DNA of 64,000 nucleotides, from the NCBI GenBank assembly GCA_947492585.1, contig CANLND010000001.1:1-64000 (forward strand). Reading direction: 5' to 3'. Shown in pieces: positions 17,416-25,379 of the stretch. Position numbers and translations under genes: made by a program. The notes under the pieces are model-generated. The model did not search any database, was not told where the DNA came from, and was given only the letters and a program-made list of their open reading frames with translations. How positions within the stretch are numbered: position 1 is the first letter of the stretch; each line of letters opens with the position of its first letter. The DNA is from an uncultured Paracoccaceae bacterium (GTDB lineage Bacteria > Pseudomonadota > Alphaproteobacteria > Rhodobacterales > Rhodobacteraceae).

Positions 17416-18306
17416 TTAGGTGCGGTCCAGCTGGACGCCTTCGCGTTGAAGGCGTTCCCGCAGGACGTCAATTTCTACGGTCAGATCGCCGCGGTCTTCC
17501 AGCAGCATCTTACGGGTGCGGGCGGAAAAGTTTTGTTCCAGGTCATCCAATAGCGTCATGTAGTCGCTGCGTGCCTGTGCATCCTGACTGCGGTGGTAAA
17601 TATCCGCAAATTTGATCGTCGCATCGCGCGCCCCAACCAAATAAACCGTCAGGTATTTGCGTGCAGATGTCAGGTCGCGCGGGTCGTCTTCGACGGTGCG
17701 ACACAGATCGCGCACGATCTCTTGGAACTGATCCACGCGGGCCTCAACCCGGCGGTCGCGGGCGCGCAATACGGCGTCTTTCATCGCAGTCAGATGCTCT
17801 TCGGCTTCGTCGACCACGCGGGCCACCCGATTTTGTTGGAAACGGTCGATACCCTCGGTGCCTTTGTCCTGAAGCGGATCCACGCCAAAGGCTGCCAAAT
17901 GTAGTCCAACAGTTGCGACGGCATAGGCACCGGCTGCCATCAGGCTTGCATCATCGCTGAACGCGGCAAAGGCAGATCCGCCGCCGGTCAGGACAGATGC
18001 TAGAATCTTGCGGGGCAGGGCCGGGCGTTTGGCAACGCGGCGGTCATTATATGCCGCTTCGGCACGGAGCCCCTCGCGCAGTAAAAACGCACCCAAGGCC
18101 CAAAGTCCCGCGCCAATCAAGCCCAAGATCATGGTGCTGGCGCCACTGAGCACGGATAGGATCAACAAGATACCCGCAGGCAATACCATCAAATTGGCGC
18201 GCAGGCCCACTGGATTTACCTTGGCTTTGGACTGTGGGCGCGGAGCAGCGGCGTCCGGTTGGGACGTGCCGTCTGGGCTGAATTTGCCACCAAATTTCTG
18301 TGCCAT
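17416..18306 (-). CDS. XpaC-like membrane protein (bromochloroindolyl phosphate hydrolysis family)
   Basis: A 296-residue protein. The N-terminus (residues 1-38) is Pro/Ala/Lys-rich and probably cytoplasmic. Two hydrophobic segments lie at about 39-77 and two weaker ones at about 104-140. The rest is helical and charged (about 150-296) and ends with a coiled-coil-like stretch. The family is named from the Bacillus XpaC phosphatase phenotype, but it has no known hydrolase motifs. It is 46 bp before telA on the same strand. The two families co-occur widely, so a complex is likely but not proven. Confidence 0.75.
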   Translation of the reverse strand: MAQKFGGKFSPDGTSQPDAAAPRPQSKAKVNPVGLRANLMVLPAGILLILSVLSGASTMILGLIGAGLWALGAFLLREGLRAEAAYNDRRVAKRPALPRKILASVLTGGGSAFAAFSDDASLMAAGAYAVATVGLHLAAFGVDPLQDKGTEGIDRFQQNRVARVVDEAEEHLTAMKDAVLRARDRRVEARVDQFQEIVRDLCRTVEDDPRDLTSARKYLTVYLVGARDATIKFADIYHRSQDAQARSDYMTLLDDLEQNFSARTRKMLLEDRGDLTVEIDVLRERLQREGVQLDRT

Positions 18307-18310
18307 CTGC

Positions 18311-18385
18311 TTAGCCCCCCAGAACCCAGCCGGAGCTGAGCCCCAGCATCAAGATCAACAAAGCCGCAAAAGCAAGTTTTTGCAC
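18311..18385 (-). CDS. Possible 24-residue membrane peptide
   Basis: A GTG at 18385, preceded by GGGGGAC about 9 bp upstream, opens a frame reading MQKLAFAALLILMLGLSSGW and four more residues (VLGG). It has one positive charge followed by a single hydrophobic stretch and ends 4 bp before the xpaC-like start. The close spacing and good hydrophobic profile suggest a real small protein or leader at the head of the cassette. Chance cannot be excluded at this length. Confidence 0.35.
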   Translation of the reverse strand: MQKLAFAALLILMLGLSSGWVLGG

Positions 18386-18470
18386 AGCGCACGTCCCCCA
18401 GTCCTTGAAATCTGCCCAGAATCTAGGGGATGCGCGGCGCAGTTACTAGGGGGAAGCTGCGGTAAAGCTC

Positions 18471-19814
18471 TTAACGGCGGGGATTTTTGCCACCGGGACC
18501 ACCGGGACGACCTTTGGAGCCACCACGGGGCGGACCAGAGGGACCACTGCGAGAGGTCCCTGAGGGGCCGCTGCGTGCCGGACCAGACAATTTACCACCG
18601 CGCGACGGGCCAGAAGGGCCACTGCGCCCCCCACCTGACGGGCCACCCTGAGAGGATGGACCTCCCCGAGACGGACCACCGCGCGACTGGCCGCCACGAG
18701 AGGGGCCGGAAGGTTTGCCACCGCGCGCGTCGGCGTCACCAAAGGACGAGCCACCGGCATTTCGACGGCCTGAGTTGCCTTTGCTGGGGCCCCGGCTGAA
18801 ACGCGCATCAGAATAAGCGTCATCCTCGTGACCGCGATACGGGCGAAGGGGCTTGCCACCGGGGCGACCAGCGGGTTTGCTGCCTTTGCCTGAACCTCCG
18901 CGCGGAGCACTTTCTTCGGGGGCCTTGGGGAAGCCGGGTTGACCACGGGTGCCCATGCCGCCGGGTTGTCGGGGCTGGCCATCCTTGGGGCGGCGCGACC
19001 GGGTGGGGCGCTTGGGTTTGGTCTCGGGGTCGGGCTCTTCAGCCGCTTCCAAGCCCAACTGATCGCGCAGCACTTTGCGGCGGACCTCTTCGACGGCACC
19101 AGGTTTTAGATCTCCCAGTTGGAACGGGCCATACGACAGGCGCAACAAACGGTTCACGGAAAACCCGATGTCTTCCATGGCGCGGCGAATTTCGCGATTC
19201 TTGCCTTCGCGCAGACCAACCGTGACCCAGGCGTTGGCCCCTTGCTGGCGGTCCAATGAAATGACCATCGGTTGGAATTTCTCGCCGTCAATCACCAGCC
19301 CCTTGCGCAAGGGCTCAAAGTCACTGTCCTTGGGGCGGCCATTGATGCGCACCCGGTAGCGCCGCAACCAGCCGGTTTCCGGTAGCTCCAGCTTGCGTTT
19401 GATGCCGCCATCATTGGTCAGCAACAGCAGGCCTTCGGAATTGATGTCCAAGCGCCCGACAGTCATGACGCGCGGCAGCTCTTCGGGCAGCTCGTCAAAA
19501 ATGGTGGTGCGGCCTTTTTCATCGCTGTTGGTCGTCACCAGCCCGATGGGTTTGTAATACAGCCACATGCGGGCCTCTTCCGCCTGTGGTAGCGGCTTGC
19601 CATCCACGGTGATGCGGTCTTTGGCGGTGACGTTCAGCGCCGGGCTGTCGATCACTGTGCCATTCACCGAAACCCGGCCCACGGCAATCATCCGTTCGGC
19701 TTCCCGACGCGAGGCAACGCCTGCGCGCGACAGGACCTTGGCGATGCGATCCCCCTCTGGTGTGCGGGCGTCAGTGGGTTTTGCGTTTTTCGGGGCGTCG
19801 GGTTTCTGTGTCAT
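18471..19814 (-). CDS. rluB: rRNA pseudouridine synthase (RluB/RsuA family) with long Gly/Ser/Pro/Arg tail
   Basis: A 447-residue protein. An S4 RNA-binding domain (about residues 18-65) precedes the RsuA/RluB catalytic core, with the active-site Asp in GRLDINSEG (about 122) and the later EGKNREIRRAMEDIG motif. It isomerises a uridine in 23S rRNA (RluB) or a related site. From about residue 245 to the end the chain is a disordered repeat-rich tail of GPS, RGG and GGPSRGG units, much longer than the E. coli enzymes, as is common in alphaproteobacteria. ATG 19814 fits the family better than the upstream in-frame starts to 19832. Divergent from tadA. Confidence 0.85.
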   Translation of the reverse strand: MTQKPDAPKNAKPTDARTPEGDRIAKVLSRAGVASRREAERMIAVGRVSVNGTVIDSPALNVTAKDRITVDGKPLPQAEEARMWLYYKPIGLVTTNSDEKGRTTIFDELPEELPRVMTVGRLDINSEGLLLLTNDGGIKRKLELPETGWLRRYRVRINGRPKDSDFEPLRKGLVIDGEKFQPMVISLDRQQGANAWVTVGLREGKNREIRRAMEDIGFSVNRLLRLSYGPFQLGDLKPGAVEEVRRKVLRDQLGLEAAEEPDPETKPKRPTRSRRPKDGQPRQPGGMGTRGQPGFPKAPEESAPRGGSGKGSKPAGRPGGKPLRPYRGHEDDAYSDARFSRGPSKGNSGRRNAGGSSFGDADARGGKPSGPSRGGQSRGGPSRGGPSSQGGPSGGGRSGPSGPSRGGKLSGPARSGPSGTSRSGPSGPPRGGSKGRPGGPGGKNPRR

Positions 19815-19877
19815 GGTCCCGCCATAGACCAATTCGCACGCTTGCGAAAGCGGGCAATCTGGGGCAGGGATAGAGAG

Positions 19878-20327
19878 ATGCCGTTCAAATCATATATGGA
19901 TCTCGCGCTGAGTGAGGCGCGCGCCGCTGCGGAACGTGGCGAGGTGCCGGTGGGCGCAGTTCTATTGGCCCCTGATGGCACCGTTGCGGCCCAGGCCAGC
20001 AATCGCACCCGCGAATTGAACGACCCCACCGCCCATGCTGAAATCCTGACCATCCGTGCGGCCTGTGCGGCGATTGGCGCCGAACGCCTGCAGGGGTATG
20101 ACCTATACGTCACGTTGGAACCCTGTGCGATGTGCGCAGCCGCCATCGCAGCGGCCCGCATCCGGCGGGTGTATTATGGGGCCTCTGATCCCAAATCCGG
20201 CGGCGTCGCCCATGGTGCCTGCGTGTTCGACCACCCACAAGCGCATCACACCCCTGAGATCTATGACGGCTTGGCAGAAAAAGACTGCGCTGCCCTGTTG
20301 CAAAGCTTCTTTGCGGCGCGCCGATAA
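19878..20327 (+). CDS. tadA: tRNA-specific adenosine deaminase
   Basis: A 149-residue zinc enzyme that converts the wobble adenosine of tRNA-Arg(ACG) to inosine. The zinc site and proton shuttle are in PTAHAEILTIRAAC (His and Glu) and EPCAMCAAAIAAARI (two Cys). Length and the GEVPVGAVL opening match TadA. AGGGA lies upstream of ATG 19878, which I prefer to the ATG at 19842. It is the first gene of a rightward group. Confidence 0.95.
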   Translation: MPFKSYMDLALSEARAAAERGEVPVGAVLLAPDGTVAAQASNRTRELNDPTAHAEILTIRAACAAIGAERLQGYDLYVTLEPCAMCAAAIAAARIRRVYYGASDPKSGGVAHGACVFDHPQAHHTPEIYDGLAEKDCAALLQSFFAARR

Positions 20328-20429
20328 TCCCCAGTGGCCCTTGGCCTGCGCGGCGCGGATCTTTAGGATTGGCGGCAACCGCGCCCAGTGGGGCTGCGTT
20401 TCCAGATAAACCCGCAAGGACACCGACAG

Positions 20430-20723
20430 ATGTATTTTATTCTCCTCACCTTTTCGACCAACCGTGACCAGTTGGTGGCCCATCTTGACGGGCACAAGGC
20501 TTGGCTTGAACAGGGTTTCAACGACGGTGTTTTCATCATGGCGGGGTCTATCACCGACGGCGAAGGCGGTGCCATTCTGGCCGTCGGTGAAGACGAAACC
20601 GCTCTGATGGAACGTGTCGCCAAAGACCCGTTTGTGGTGGCCGAGGTGGTCGAACCCGAAATCATCGGCGTCTCTCCGACCATGATGGATTCGCGTCTGG
20701 ATTTTCTGCGGGGGGACACATGA
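20430..20723 (+). CDS. YciI-family protein
   Basis: A 97-residue protein of the YCII-related (ferredoxin-like) family, with opening MYFILLTFSTNRDQL, the conserved HKAWLEQG (His-plus-acid putative active-site motif) and a SITDGEGGAILAVG strand. The function is unknown; some members hydrolyse or dehalogenate small aromatics. ATG 20430 has AAGGA upstream. Its stop codon overlaps the start of the tag gene by 4 bp (ATGA), so the two are translationally coupled. Confidence 0.85.
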   Translation: MYFILLTFSTNRDQLVAHLDGHKAWLEQGFNDGVFIMAGSITDGEGGAILAVGEDETALMERVAKDPFVVAEVVEPEIIGVSPTMMDSRLDFLRGDT

Positions 20724-21328
20724 GCGATCTATACATTGGTCCAGACGGCGAGCGCCGCTGTACCTGGGCCGGATCGGCACCGGATTTTCTCCACTACCAT
20801 GACACCGAATGGGGGTACCCCGTTGCTGATGACATCCGCCTGTTCGAAAAAATCTGCCTCGAAAGTTTTCAATCCGGCCTCAGTTGGCGCACGATCCTGT
20901 CCAAACGCGATAACTTTCGCGCGGCGTTTGCCGGATTCGACCCCGTCAAAGTTGCAGCCTTCGGCCCGGATAAGGTCGAGGCATTGATGCAAGACGCAGG
21001 CATCGTTCGCCACCGTGGCAAAATCGAAGCCGTGATCAACAACGCCGCCCGCGCCATGGACCTACAGCAAGAGGTCGGCTCACTTGCCGTCTTTTTCTGG
21101 TCGTTTGAGCCAGATCCAGATCAGGCGCCGCCGCCACAAAGCCAAACCACCAGTGCCGCGTCCGTCGCCTTGTCCAAAGCGCTAAAAATGCGCGGTTGGA
21201 AATTTGTCGGCCCCACAACGTGCTTTGCCTTCTTGCAGGCCATGGGCATGTTGAATGATCACGCTCTGGGCTGCCTGTGTCGCGCAAAAGCAGAGGCCGC
21301 ACGTGCTCGCTTCACCAAACCTGTCTGA
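20720..21328 (+). CDS. tag: DNA-3-methyladenine glycosylase I
   Basis: A 202-residue base-excision enzyme that removes 3-methyladenine from alkylated DNA. Family landmarks are RRCTWAG with the zinc Cys, YHDTEWGYP with the zinc His and the catalytic-region Glu, GLSWRTILSKR with the helix-hairpin region, and the C-terminal NDHALGCLCR with the remaining zinc His and Cys. Length and motif order match E. coli Tag. Coupled to the YciI-family gene; a terminator follows. Confidence 0.93.
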   Translation: MSDLYIGPDGERRCTWAGSAPDFLHYHDTEWGYPVADDIRLFEKICLESFQSGLSWRTILSKRDNFRAAFAGFDPVKVAAFGPDKVEALMQDAGIVRHRGKIEAVINNAARAMDLQQEVGSLAVFFWSFEPDPDQAPPPQSQTTSAASVALSKALKMRGWKFVGPTTCFAFLQAMGMLNDHALGCLCRAKAEAARARFTKPV

Positions 21329-21339
21329 CCGGGTTGTTT

Positions 21340-21361
21340 GCCCGCCTTCGGGCTTCTTTTT
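21340..21361 (+). terminator. Terminator after tag, merged with a REP-like repeat
   Basis: GCCCG-CCTT-CGGGC is followed by TTCTTTTT, a short GC stem with a U-rich tail 11 bp after the tag stop. The U-rich tail is also the first part of the dispersed repeat at 21354-21412. Confidence 0.7.
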
Positions 21362-21412
21362 GGCGTGAAATACCCCGGGGGAATGGACCAAAGGTCCAGG
21401 GGGCAGCGCCCC
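21354..21412 (+). repeat. REP-like dispersed repeat, copy 1
   Basis: The core reads TTCTTTTTGGCG, then GAAATACCCCGGGGGA, a variable self-complementary centre (TGGACCAAAGGTCCA), and GGGGGCAGCGCCCC. The outer segments recur at 24865-24924 and, inverted, at 50192-50241. It sits between tag and gatC. Confidence 0.8.
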
Positions 21413-21515
21413 AAATGCCGCATTTCCACACGCCACAACACTTCTGTTTTGTCGCAACCCTTGCGAGCCGCGCGTGGGGGCGGTAAATGCCAGATAACAC
21501 AGATGAGGGTAATCC

Positions 21516-21803
21516 ATGTCGATTGACCAAAATACCGCCGCCAAAGTGGCCAAACTGGCCCGGATCAAAGTTGAAGATGACGCGCTGCCAGCCTTGGCTT
21601 CAGAATTCAACAACATCCTGGGCTTTATCGAGCAGCTGAACGAAGTGGATGTTGAGGGTGTTGAACCGATGACATCCGTCACCCCGCAGCGCCTCAAACG
21701 CCGGGTGGACGAAGTCACCGATGGCAGCCAGCAGGACAAAGTGCTGGCCAACGCGCCCGACGCCCGCGAAGGCTTCTTTGCTGTCCCCAAAGTGGTGGAA
21801 TAA
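21516..21803 (+). CDS. gatC: Asp-tRNA(Asn)/Glu-tRNA(Gln) amidotransferase subunit C
   Basis: A 95-residue subunit of GatCAB, which converts Glu-tRNA(Gln) and Asp-tRNA(Asn) to the amide forms in bacteria lacking GlnRS or AsnRS. It reads KVAKLARIKVEDDALPALAS and FIEQLNEVDVEGVEPMTSV, the conserved GatC pattern, and ends DAREGFFAVPKVVE. It is 3 bp upstream of gatA and certainly in one operon with it; gatB is not in the window. Confidence 0.95.
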   Translation: MSIDQNTAAKVAKLARIKVEDDALPALASEFNNILGFIEQLNEVDVEGVEPMTSVTPQRLKRRVDEVTDGSQQDKVLANAPDAREGFFAVPKVVE

Positions 21804-21806
21804 GAC

Positions 21807-23294
21807 ATGACTGATCTGAATAAACTTGGCCTCGCTGAGGCCCGCGATGCCCTGCGCAAAGGCGACATCACCTCGGTTGAACTGACCCAGGCCTGCCTGA
21901 TCGCCATTGACGGCGCGGAGGCATTGAACGCCTATGTGCACAAAACTCCTGAAATCGCCCTGGACCGTGCCAAGGCCGCGGATGCCCGTCTGAACGCGGG
22001 CGATGCACCTGCCATGTGTGGCTTGCCCATTGGCATCAAGGATCTGTTCTGCACCAAAGGTGTCGACAGTCAGGCGGCGTCCAACATTCTCAAAGGTTTC
22101 AAACCTGCGTATGAATCGACAGTCACCCAGAACCTGTCTGACGCAGGTGCGGTGATGCTGGGTAAGCTGAACATGGACGAATTCGCCATGGGCTCGTCCA
22201 ATGAATCCTCCGCATATGGTGCGGCCGTAAACCCCTGGAAACGCGAGGGCGACGACACTCCGCTGACCCCCGGTGGCTCGTCTGGCGGCTCCGCTGCGGC
22301 TGTTGCCGCGGATTTGTGTCTGGCAGCCACTGGCACCGATACTGGCGGATCCATCCGTCAGCCCGCCGCCTTCACCGGCACCGTGGGCATCAAACCTACC
22401 TACGGCCGCTGCTCGCGCTGGGGGGTGGTGTCTTATGCCTCCTCGCTGGATCAGGCGGGACCAATGACCAAATCGGTGCGTGATGCCGCGATCATGCTCG
22501 AAGCGATGGCAGGTCATGACGCAAAGGACAGCACCTCAGCTGATCTGGCCGTGCCAAACTTTGAAGCTCTGCTGACTGGTGATATCCGTGGTAAGAAAAT
22601 TGGTATTCCGCGCGAATACCGCGTCGACGGCATGCCCGATTCTGTTGAACGCCTGTGGAACGAAGGCGCGGAAATGCTCAAGACTGCTGGCGCAGAGATT
22701 GTTGATATCTCGCTACCGCACACCAAATACGCCCTGCCTGCCTATTACGTGATTGCTCCCGCCGAAGCCTCTTCGAACCTCGCGCGCTACGACGGGGTAC
22801 GCTACGGTCAGCGCTCCGCGCTGGAAGCGGGCGATGGCATCACTGAGATGTATGAAAAGTCACGCGCCGCAGGCTTTGGCCCCGAAGTGCAGCGCCGTAT
22901 CATGGTCGGCACCTATGTGTTGTCTGCAGGTTTTTATGACGCCTACTACAACCGGGCCCGCAAGGTGCGTACGCTGATCAAGAAAGACTTCGAAGACGCT
23001 TTTGCCTCGGGCATTGATGTGATCCTCGCGCCTGCAACGCCGTCTGCGGCCTTTGGCCTGGGCGAAAAAGCCTCGGCGGATCCTGTGGAAATGTATCTGA
23101 TGGATATCTTCACCGTCACGCTGAACCTTGCAGGTCTGCCGGGTGTTGCCCTGCCGGTTGGCACCAACAGTCAGGGCCTGCCTATGGGGCTGCAAATGAT
23201 CGGCAAACCCTGGCAAGAAGGCGATCTGCTGAACGCCGCCTACGCACTGGAGCAATCCGTCGGTTTTGTGGCCAAGCCACAAAAATGGTGGTAA
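21807..23294 (+). CDS. gatA: Asp-tRNA(Asn)/Glu-tRNA(Gln) amidotransferase subunit A
   Basis: A 495-residue amidase-signature protein that releases ammonia from glutamine for the transamidation. The Ser-cisSer-Lys triad is visible: Lys in PIGIKDLFC (about 77), the cis-Ser in [14 protein letters not shown] (about 153-158) and the Ser in [15 protein letters not shown] (about 176-182). Length and order match GatA. It follows gatC at 3 bp. The small lipoprotein gene starts 38 bp downstream. Confidence 0.96.
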   Translation: MTDLNKLGLAEARDALRKGDITSVELTQACLIAIDGAEALNAYVHKTPEIALDRAKAADARLNAGDAPAMCGLPIGIKDLFCTKGVDSQAASNILKGFKPAYESTVTQNLSDAGAVMLGKLNMDEFAMGSSNESSAYGAAVNPWKREGDDTPLTPGGSSGGSAAAVAADLCLAATGTDTGGSIRQPAAFTGTVGIKPTYGRCSRWGVVSYASSLDQAGPMTKSVRDAAIMLEAMAGHDAKDSTSADLAVPNFEALLTGDIRGKKIGIPREYRVDGMPDSVERLWNEGAEMLKTAGAEIVDISLPHTKYALPAYYVIAPAEASSNLARYDGVRYGQRSALEAGDGITEMYEKSRAAGFGPEVQRRIMVGTYVLSAGFYDAYYNRARKVRTLIKKDFEDAFASGIDVILAPATPSAAFGLGEKASADPVEMYLMDIFTVTLNLAGLPGVALPVGTNSQGLPMGLQMIGKPWQEGDLLNAAYALEQSVGFVAKPQKWW

Positions 23295-23332
23295 TACAGC
23301 CAAAAGCTGAGCAGAAATCATAGGTCCCCATT

Positions 23333-24127
23333 ATGCGTCTTTTGACCCTTCTCACCGCCGCCGTCAGTGTATGTGCACTTGCGGCATGTGATCCCATCGT
23401 GCCCGACAGCGCGGAGGGAGTAGGGATCGACGGGGATCCGTTTGCCGCGCGCCCTGCGCCCGGCACAACTATCAACGGTGATCCGCTGGTGCCCCCGGCG
23501 CAGGTGTCCACCGTACCTTTGCCCGGCGGCACGTCTGTGCAGAACGAGGAGGCGAACTGGAACGCCAGCACATCACGTGCCCCACGTTCACCAGCCCAAA
23601 GCACAACAGCCTCCTCTGATGACATCGTGCGCCAGACAGCAGCAGCCCTGGGCGGATCGGCAGGGCGCAGCGCCTCGGCTGCCGGTCTGGTGCACGCCAG
23701 CCCTAGCAATCCAGCGCCCCAGGTGATCAACAATCCGGGCATTTCGGATGAAAATGATTTTGGCGCGGTGTCTGCCCGACAATCCATTGAAAGTGATGCG
23801 GAACGTCTGCGACGTCAACGCGATCAATTCCAACAAGTCGCTCCCTCGGCGCTGCCCTCGCGGGGGGCAGACAGTGGGCCCAATATTGTCAAATACGCGC
23901 TGAGCACGCGCCATTCGGTTGGTCAGCGCATGTACAGCCGCGCAGGCGTCAACCTGCGCAACCGTGCTGCGCGCAATTGCGCGGCCTTTACCACCGCAGA
24001 TGAAGCGCAAATTGCCTTTCTCTCCGCAGGTGGGCCCAACCGTGATCGTAAAGTTCTGGACCCGGATGGCGATGGTTTTGCCTGCAATTGGGATCCGCGC
24101 CCCTATCGTTTGGCCGTCGGGAACTGA
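23333..24127 (+). CDS. Lipoprotein with C-terminal Excalibur calcium-binding domain
   Basis: A 264-residue protein with signal peptide and lipobox (VCALAAC, Cys19). Residues about 20-180 are low-complexity Pro/Ala/Ser with little recognisable fold. The C-terminal part has SRAGVNLRNRAARNCAAF and DPDGDGFACNWDP, the Excalibur pattern with a DxDxDGxxC-type calcium loop. It probably lies in the envelope, and its long disordered region suggests reach across the periplasm. The amidase gene follows at 8 bp, hinting at a wall-related role. Confidence 0.75.
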   Translation: MRLLTLLTAAVSVCALAACDPIVPDSAEGVGIDGDPFAARPAPGTTINGDPLVPPAQVSTVPLPGGTSVQNEEANWNASTSRAPRSPAQSTTASSDDIVRQTAAALGGSAGRSASAAGLVHASPSNPAPQVINNPGISDENDFGAVSARQSIESDAERLRRQRDQFQQVAPSALPSRGADSGPNIVKYALSTRHSVGQRMYSRAGVNLRNRAARNCAAFTTADEAQIAFLSAGGPNRDRKVLDPDGDGFACNWDPRPYRLAVGN

Positions 24128-24135
24128 CGGGGCTG

Positions 24136-24798
24136 ATGCAAGCCCTGCAACGTCCAAGTCCTAACTTTGGTCCGCGCCGCAATGGGCTGTCTCCCTCGAT
24201 GGTGGTGCTTCACTATACGGCGATGTCCGACGCGGCTGCGGCCTTGGATCGTCTGTGCGATCCGCGCTATGAAGTCTCGGCCCATTACCTGATTGGGCGC
24301 TGTGGGACCCTCTGGCAATTGGTTGATGAACGTCAGCGCGCTTGGCACGCCGGGGCGGGGAACTGGGCCGGGCAGGGTGACATCAATTCTCGTTCGATCG
24401 GCATCGAGTTGGATAACGCAGGGGACCACCCTTTTGCCGCGCGGCAGATGACAGTACTCGAAACGCTATTGTCGCAAATTATGGCGCGTTGGAATATCGC
24501 GCCCCAAGCCGTGATTGGTCATTCCGATATGGCGCCTGGCCGCAAACAAGACCCAGGGCGCCATTTCGACTGGGCGCGCCTTGCGCGACAGGGGCTCGCA
24601 GTCGGACAGCCCAAATATACCGCTGTTGATGAGGTCTCTGCCAAATCGTTTCGGATAGCCGCGCAACAAGCCGGGTTCACATCTGATGTAAGTGACGAAG
24701 TGCTCTTATCCGCGGTGCGCCTGCGCCATAGGCCCTGGGCGAAGGGGCCGCTTTTGGCTGCAGACTTTTACCCACTCACTGGCAGAGTATCCAGATAA
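24136..24798 (+). CDS. N-acetylmuramoyl-L-alanine amidase (AmiD/Amidase_2 type)
   Basis: A 220-residue zinc amidase that cleaves the amide bond between MurNAc and L-Ala in muropeptides or peptidoglycan. Zinc ligands and catalytic residues appear in VVLHYTAMSDA (His), in SIGIELDNAGDHPF and in VIGHSDMAPGRKQDPG (His and the following Asp). No signal peptide is seen from ATG 24136, which suggests a cytoplasmic recycling role (AmpD-like), or export by another route. An upstream in-frame TTG at 24088 would overlap the lipoprotein gene. Confidence 0.85.
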   Translation: MQALQRPSPNFGPRRNGLSPSMVVLHYTAMSDAAAALDRLCDPRYEVSAHYLIGRCGTLWQLVDERQRAWHAGAGNWAGQGDINSRSIGIELDNAGDHPFAARQMTVLETLLSQIMARWNIAPQAVIGHSDMAPGRKQDPGRHFDWARLARQGLAVGQPKYTAVDEVSAKSFRIAAQQAGFTSDVSDEVLLSAVRLRHRPWAKGPLLAADFYPLTGRVSR

Positions 24799-24805
24799 CT
24801 CAGAA

Positions 24806-24852
24806 GCGAGGCGCTGCCTCGCGCTCCGGGGTATTTTTGGCCAAAAAGAAGC
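24806..24852 (-). repeat. REP-like repeat, inverted partner of copy 2
   Basis: The minus strand reads GCTTCTTTTTGGCC AAAAATACCCC, then a short linker and a GCGAGGC/GCCTCGC hairpin, a shorter relative of the repeat at 24865. Together the two form a large inverted structure between the amidase gene and rnpB. Confidence 0.65.
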
Positions 24853-24864
24853 GCGGGCGATGGC

Positions 24865-24924
24865 TTCTTTTTGGCGGGAAATACCCCGGGGGAGACGCGC
24901 ATTGCGCGGCGGGGGCAGCGCCCC
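24865..24924 (+). repeat. REP-like dispersed repeat, copy 2
   Basis: TTCTTTTTGGCGGGAAATACCCC and GGGGGCAGCGCCCC flank a variable centre of GACGCGCATTGCGCGGC, which still pairs with itself although it differs in sequence from copy 1. Confidence 0.8.
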
Positions 24925-24948
24925 TGTTCATTGTCATCTCAGTTCGGC

Positions 24949-24977
24949 TTGACGCTGGGGGGAGGAGCGCGTAGGAG
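24949..24977 (+). promoter_or_regulatory. Likely rnpB promoter
   Basis: TTGACG (24949-24954), 17 bp, then TAGGAG (24972-24977), placing transcription start at about 24984, which coincides with the first base pair of the RNase P RNA. Confidence 0.5.
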
Positions 24978-24983
24978 CGCATT

Positions 24984-25377
24984 GCACAGAAGGCTGGACG
25001 GCCGCGCAAAGGCTTGCCGTTGCGAGGAAAGTCCGGGCTCCACAAAGCGACGGTGCCGGGTAACGCCCGGGCAGGGTGACCTGACGGAGAGCGCCACAGA
25101 AAACAAACCGCCTTGCATGTCGAGGTCAGGATGAAACGGTGGGGTAAGAGCCCACCGCGCCGCTGGCAACAGGGGTGGCACGGCAAGCCCCACCGGGAGC
25201 AATGCCAAATAGGGTCCCCGCGCGGGCAGGTCGGCTTGCCGCTACCGCCGCTAGGTGTGCTTTGACCGAGAGGGACCGGGTTGGCAGCTAGAGATGTTTG
25301 GCAACAAACGTCGTAGAAGAATGGTCGTACAGGGGGGCAACCCCCCGGACAGAACCCGGCTTATAGGCCTTCTGTGC
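24984..25377 (+). ncRNA. rnpB: RNase P RNA (bacterial class A)
   Basis: The RNA subunit that trims the 5' leader of tRNA precursors. The ends pair (GCACAGAAGGC with GCCTTCTGTGC). The universally conserved segments are present: GAGGAAAGTCCGGGCTCC near the 5' end and ACAGAACCCGGCTTATAG near the 3' end, as well as the P4 pair. Length of about 394 nt is usual for alphaproteobacteria. It runs with the amidase gene and ends 2 bp before the stop codon of the convergent secreted protein gene. Confidence 0.96.
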
Positions 25378-25379
25378 GT

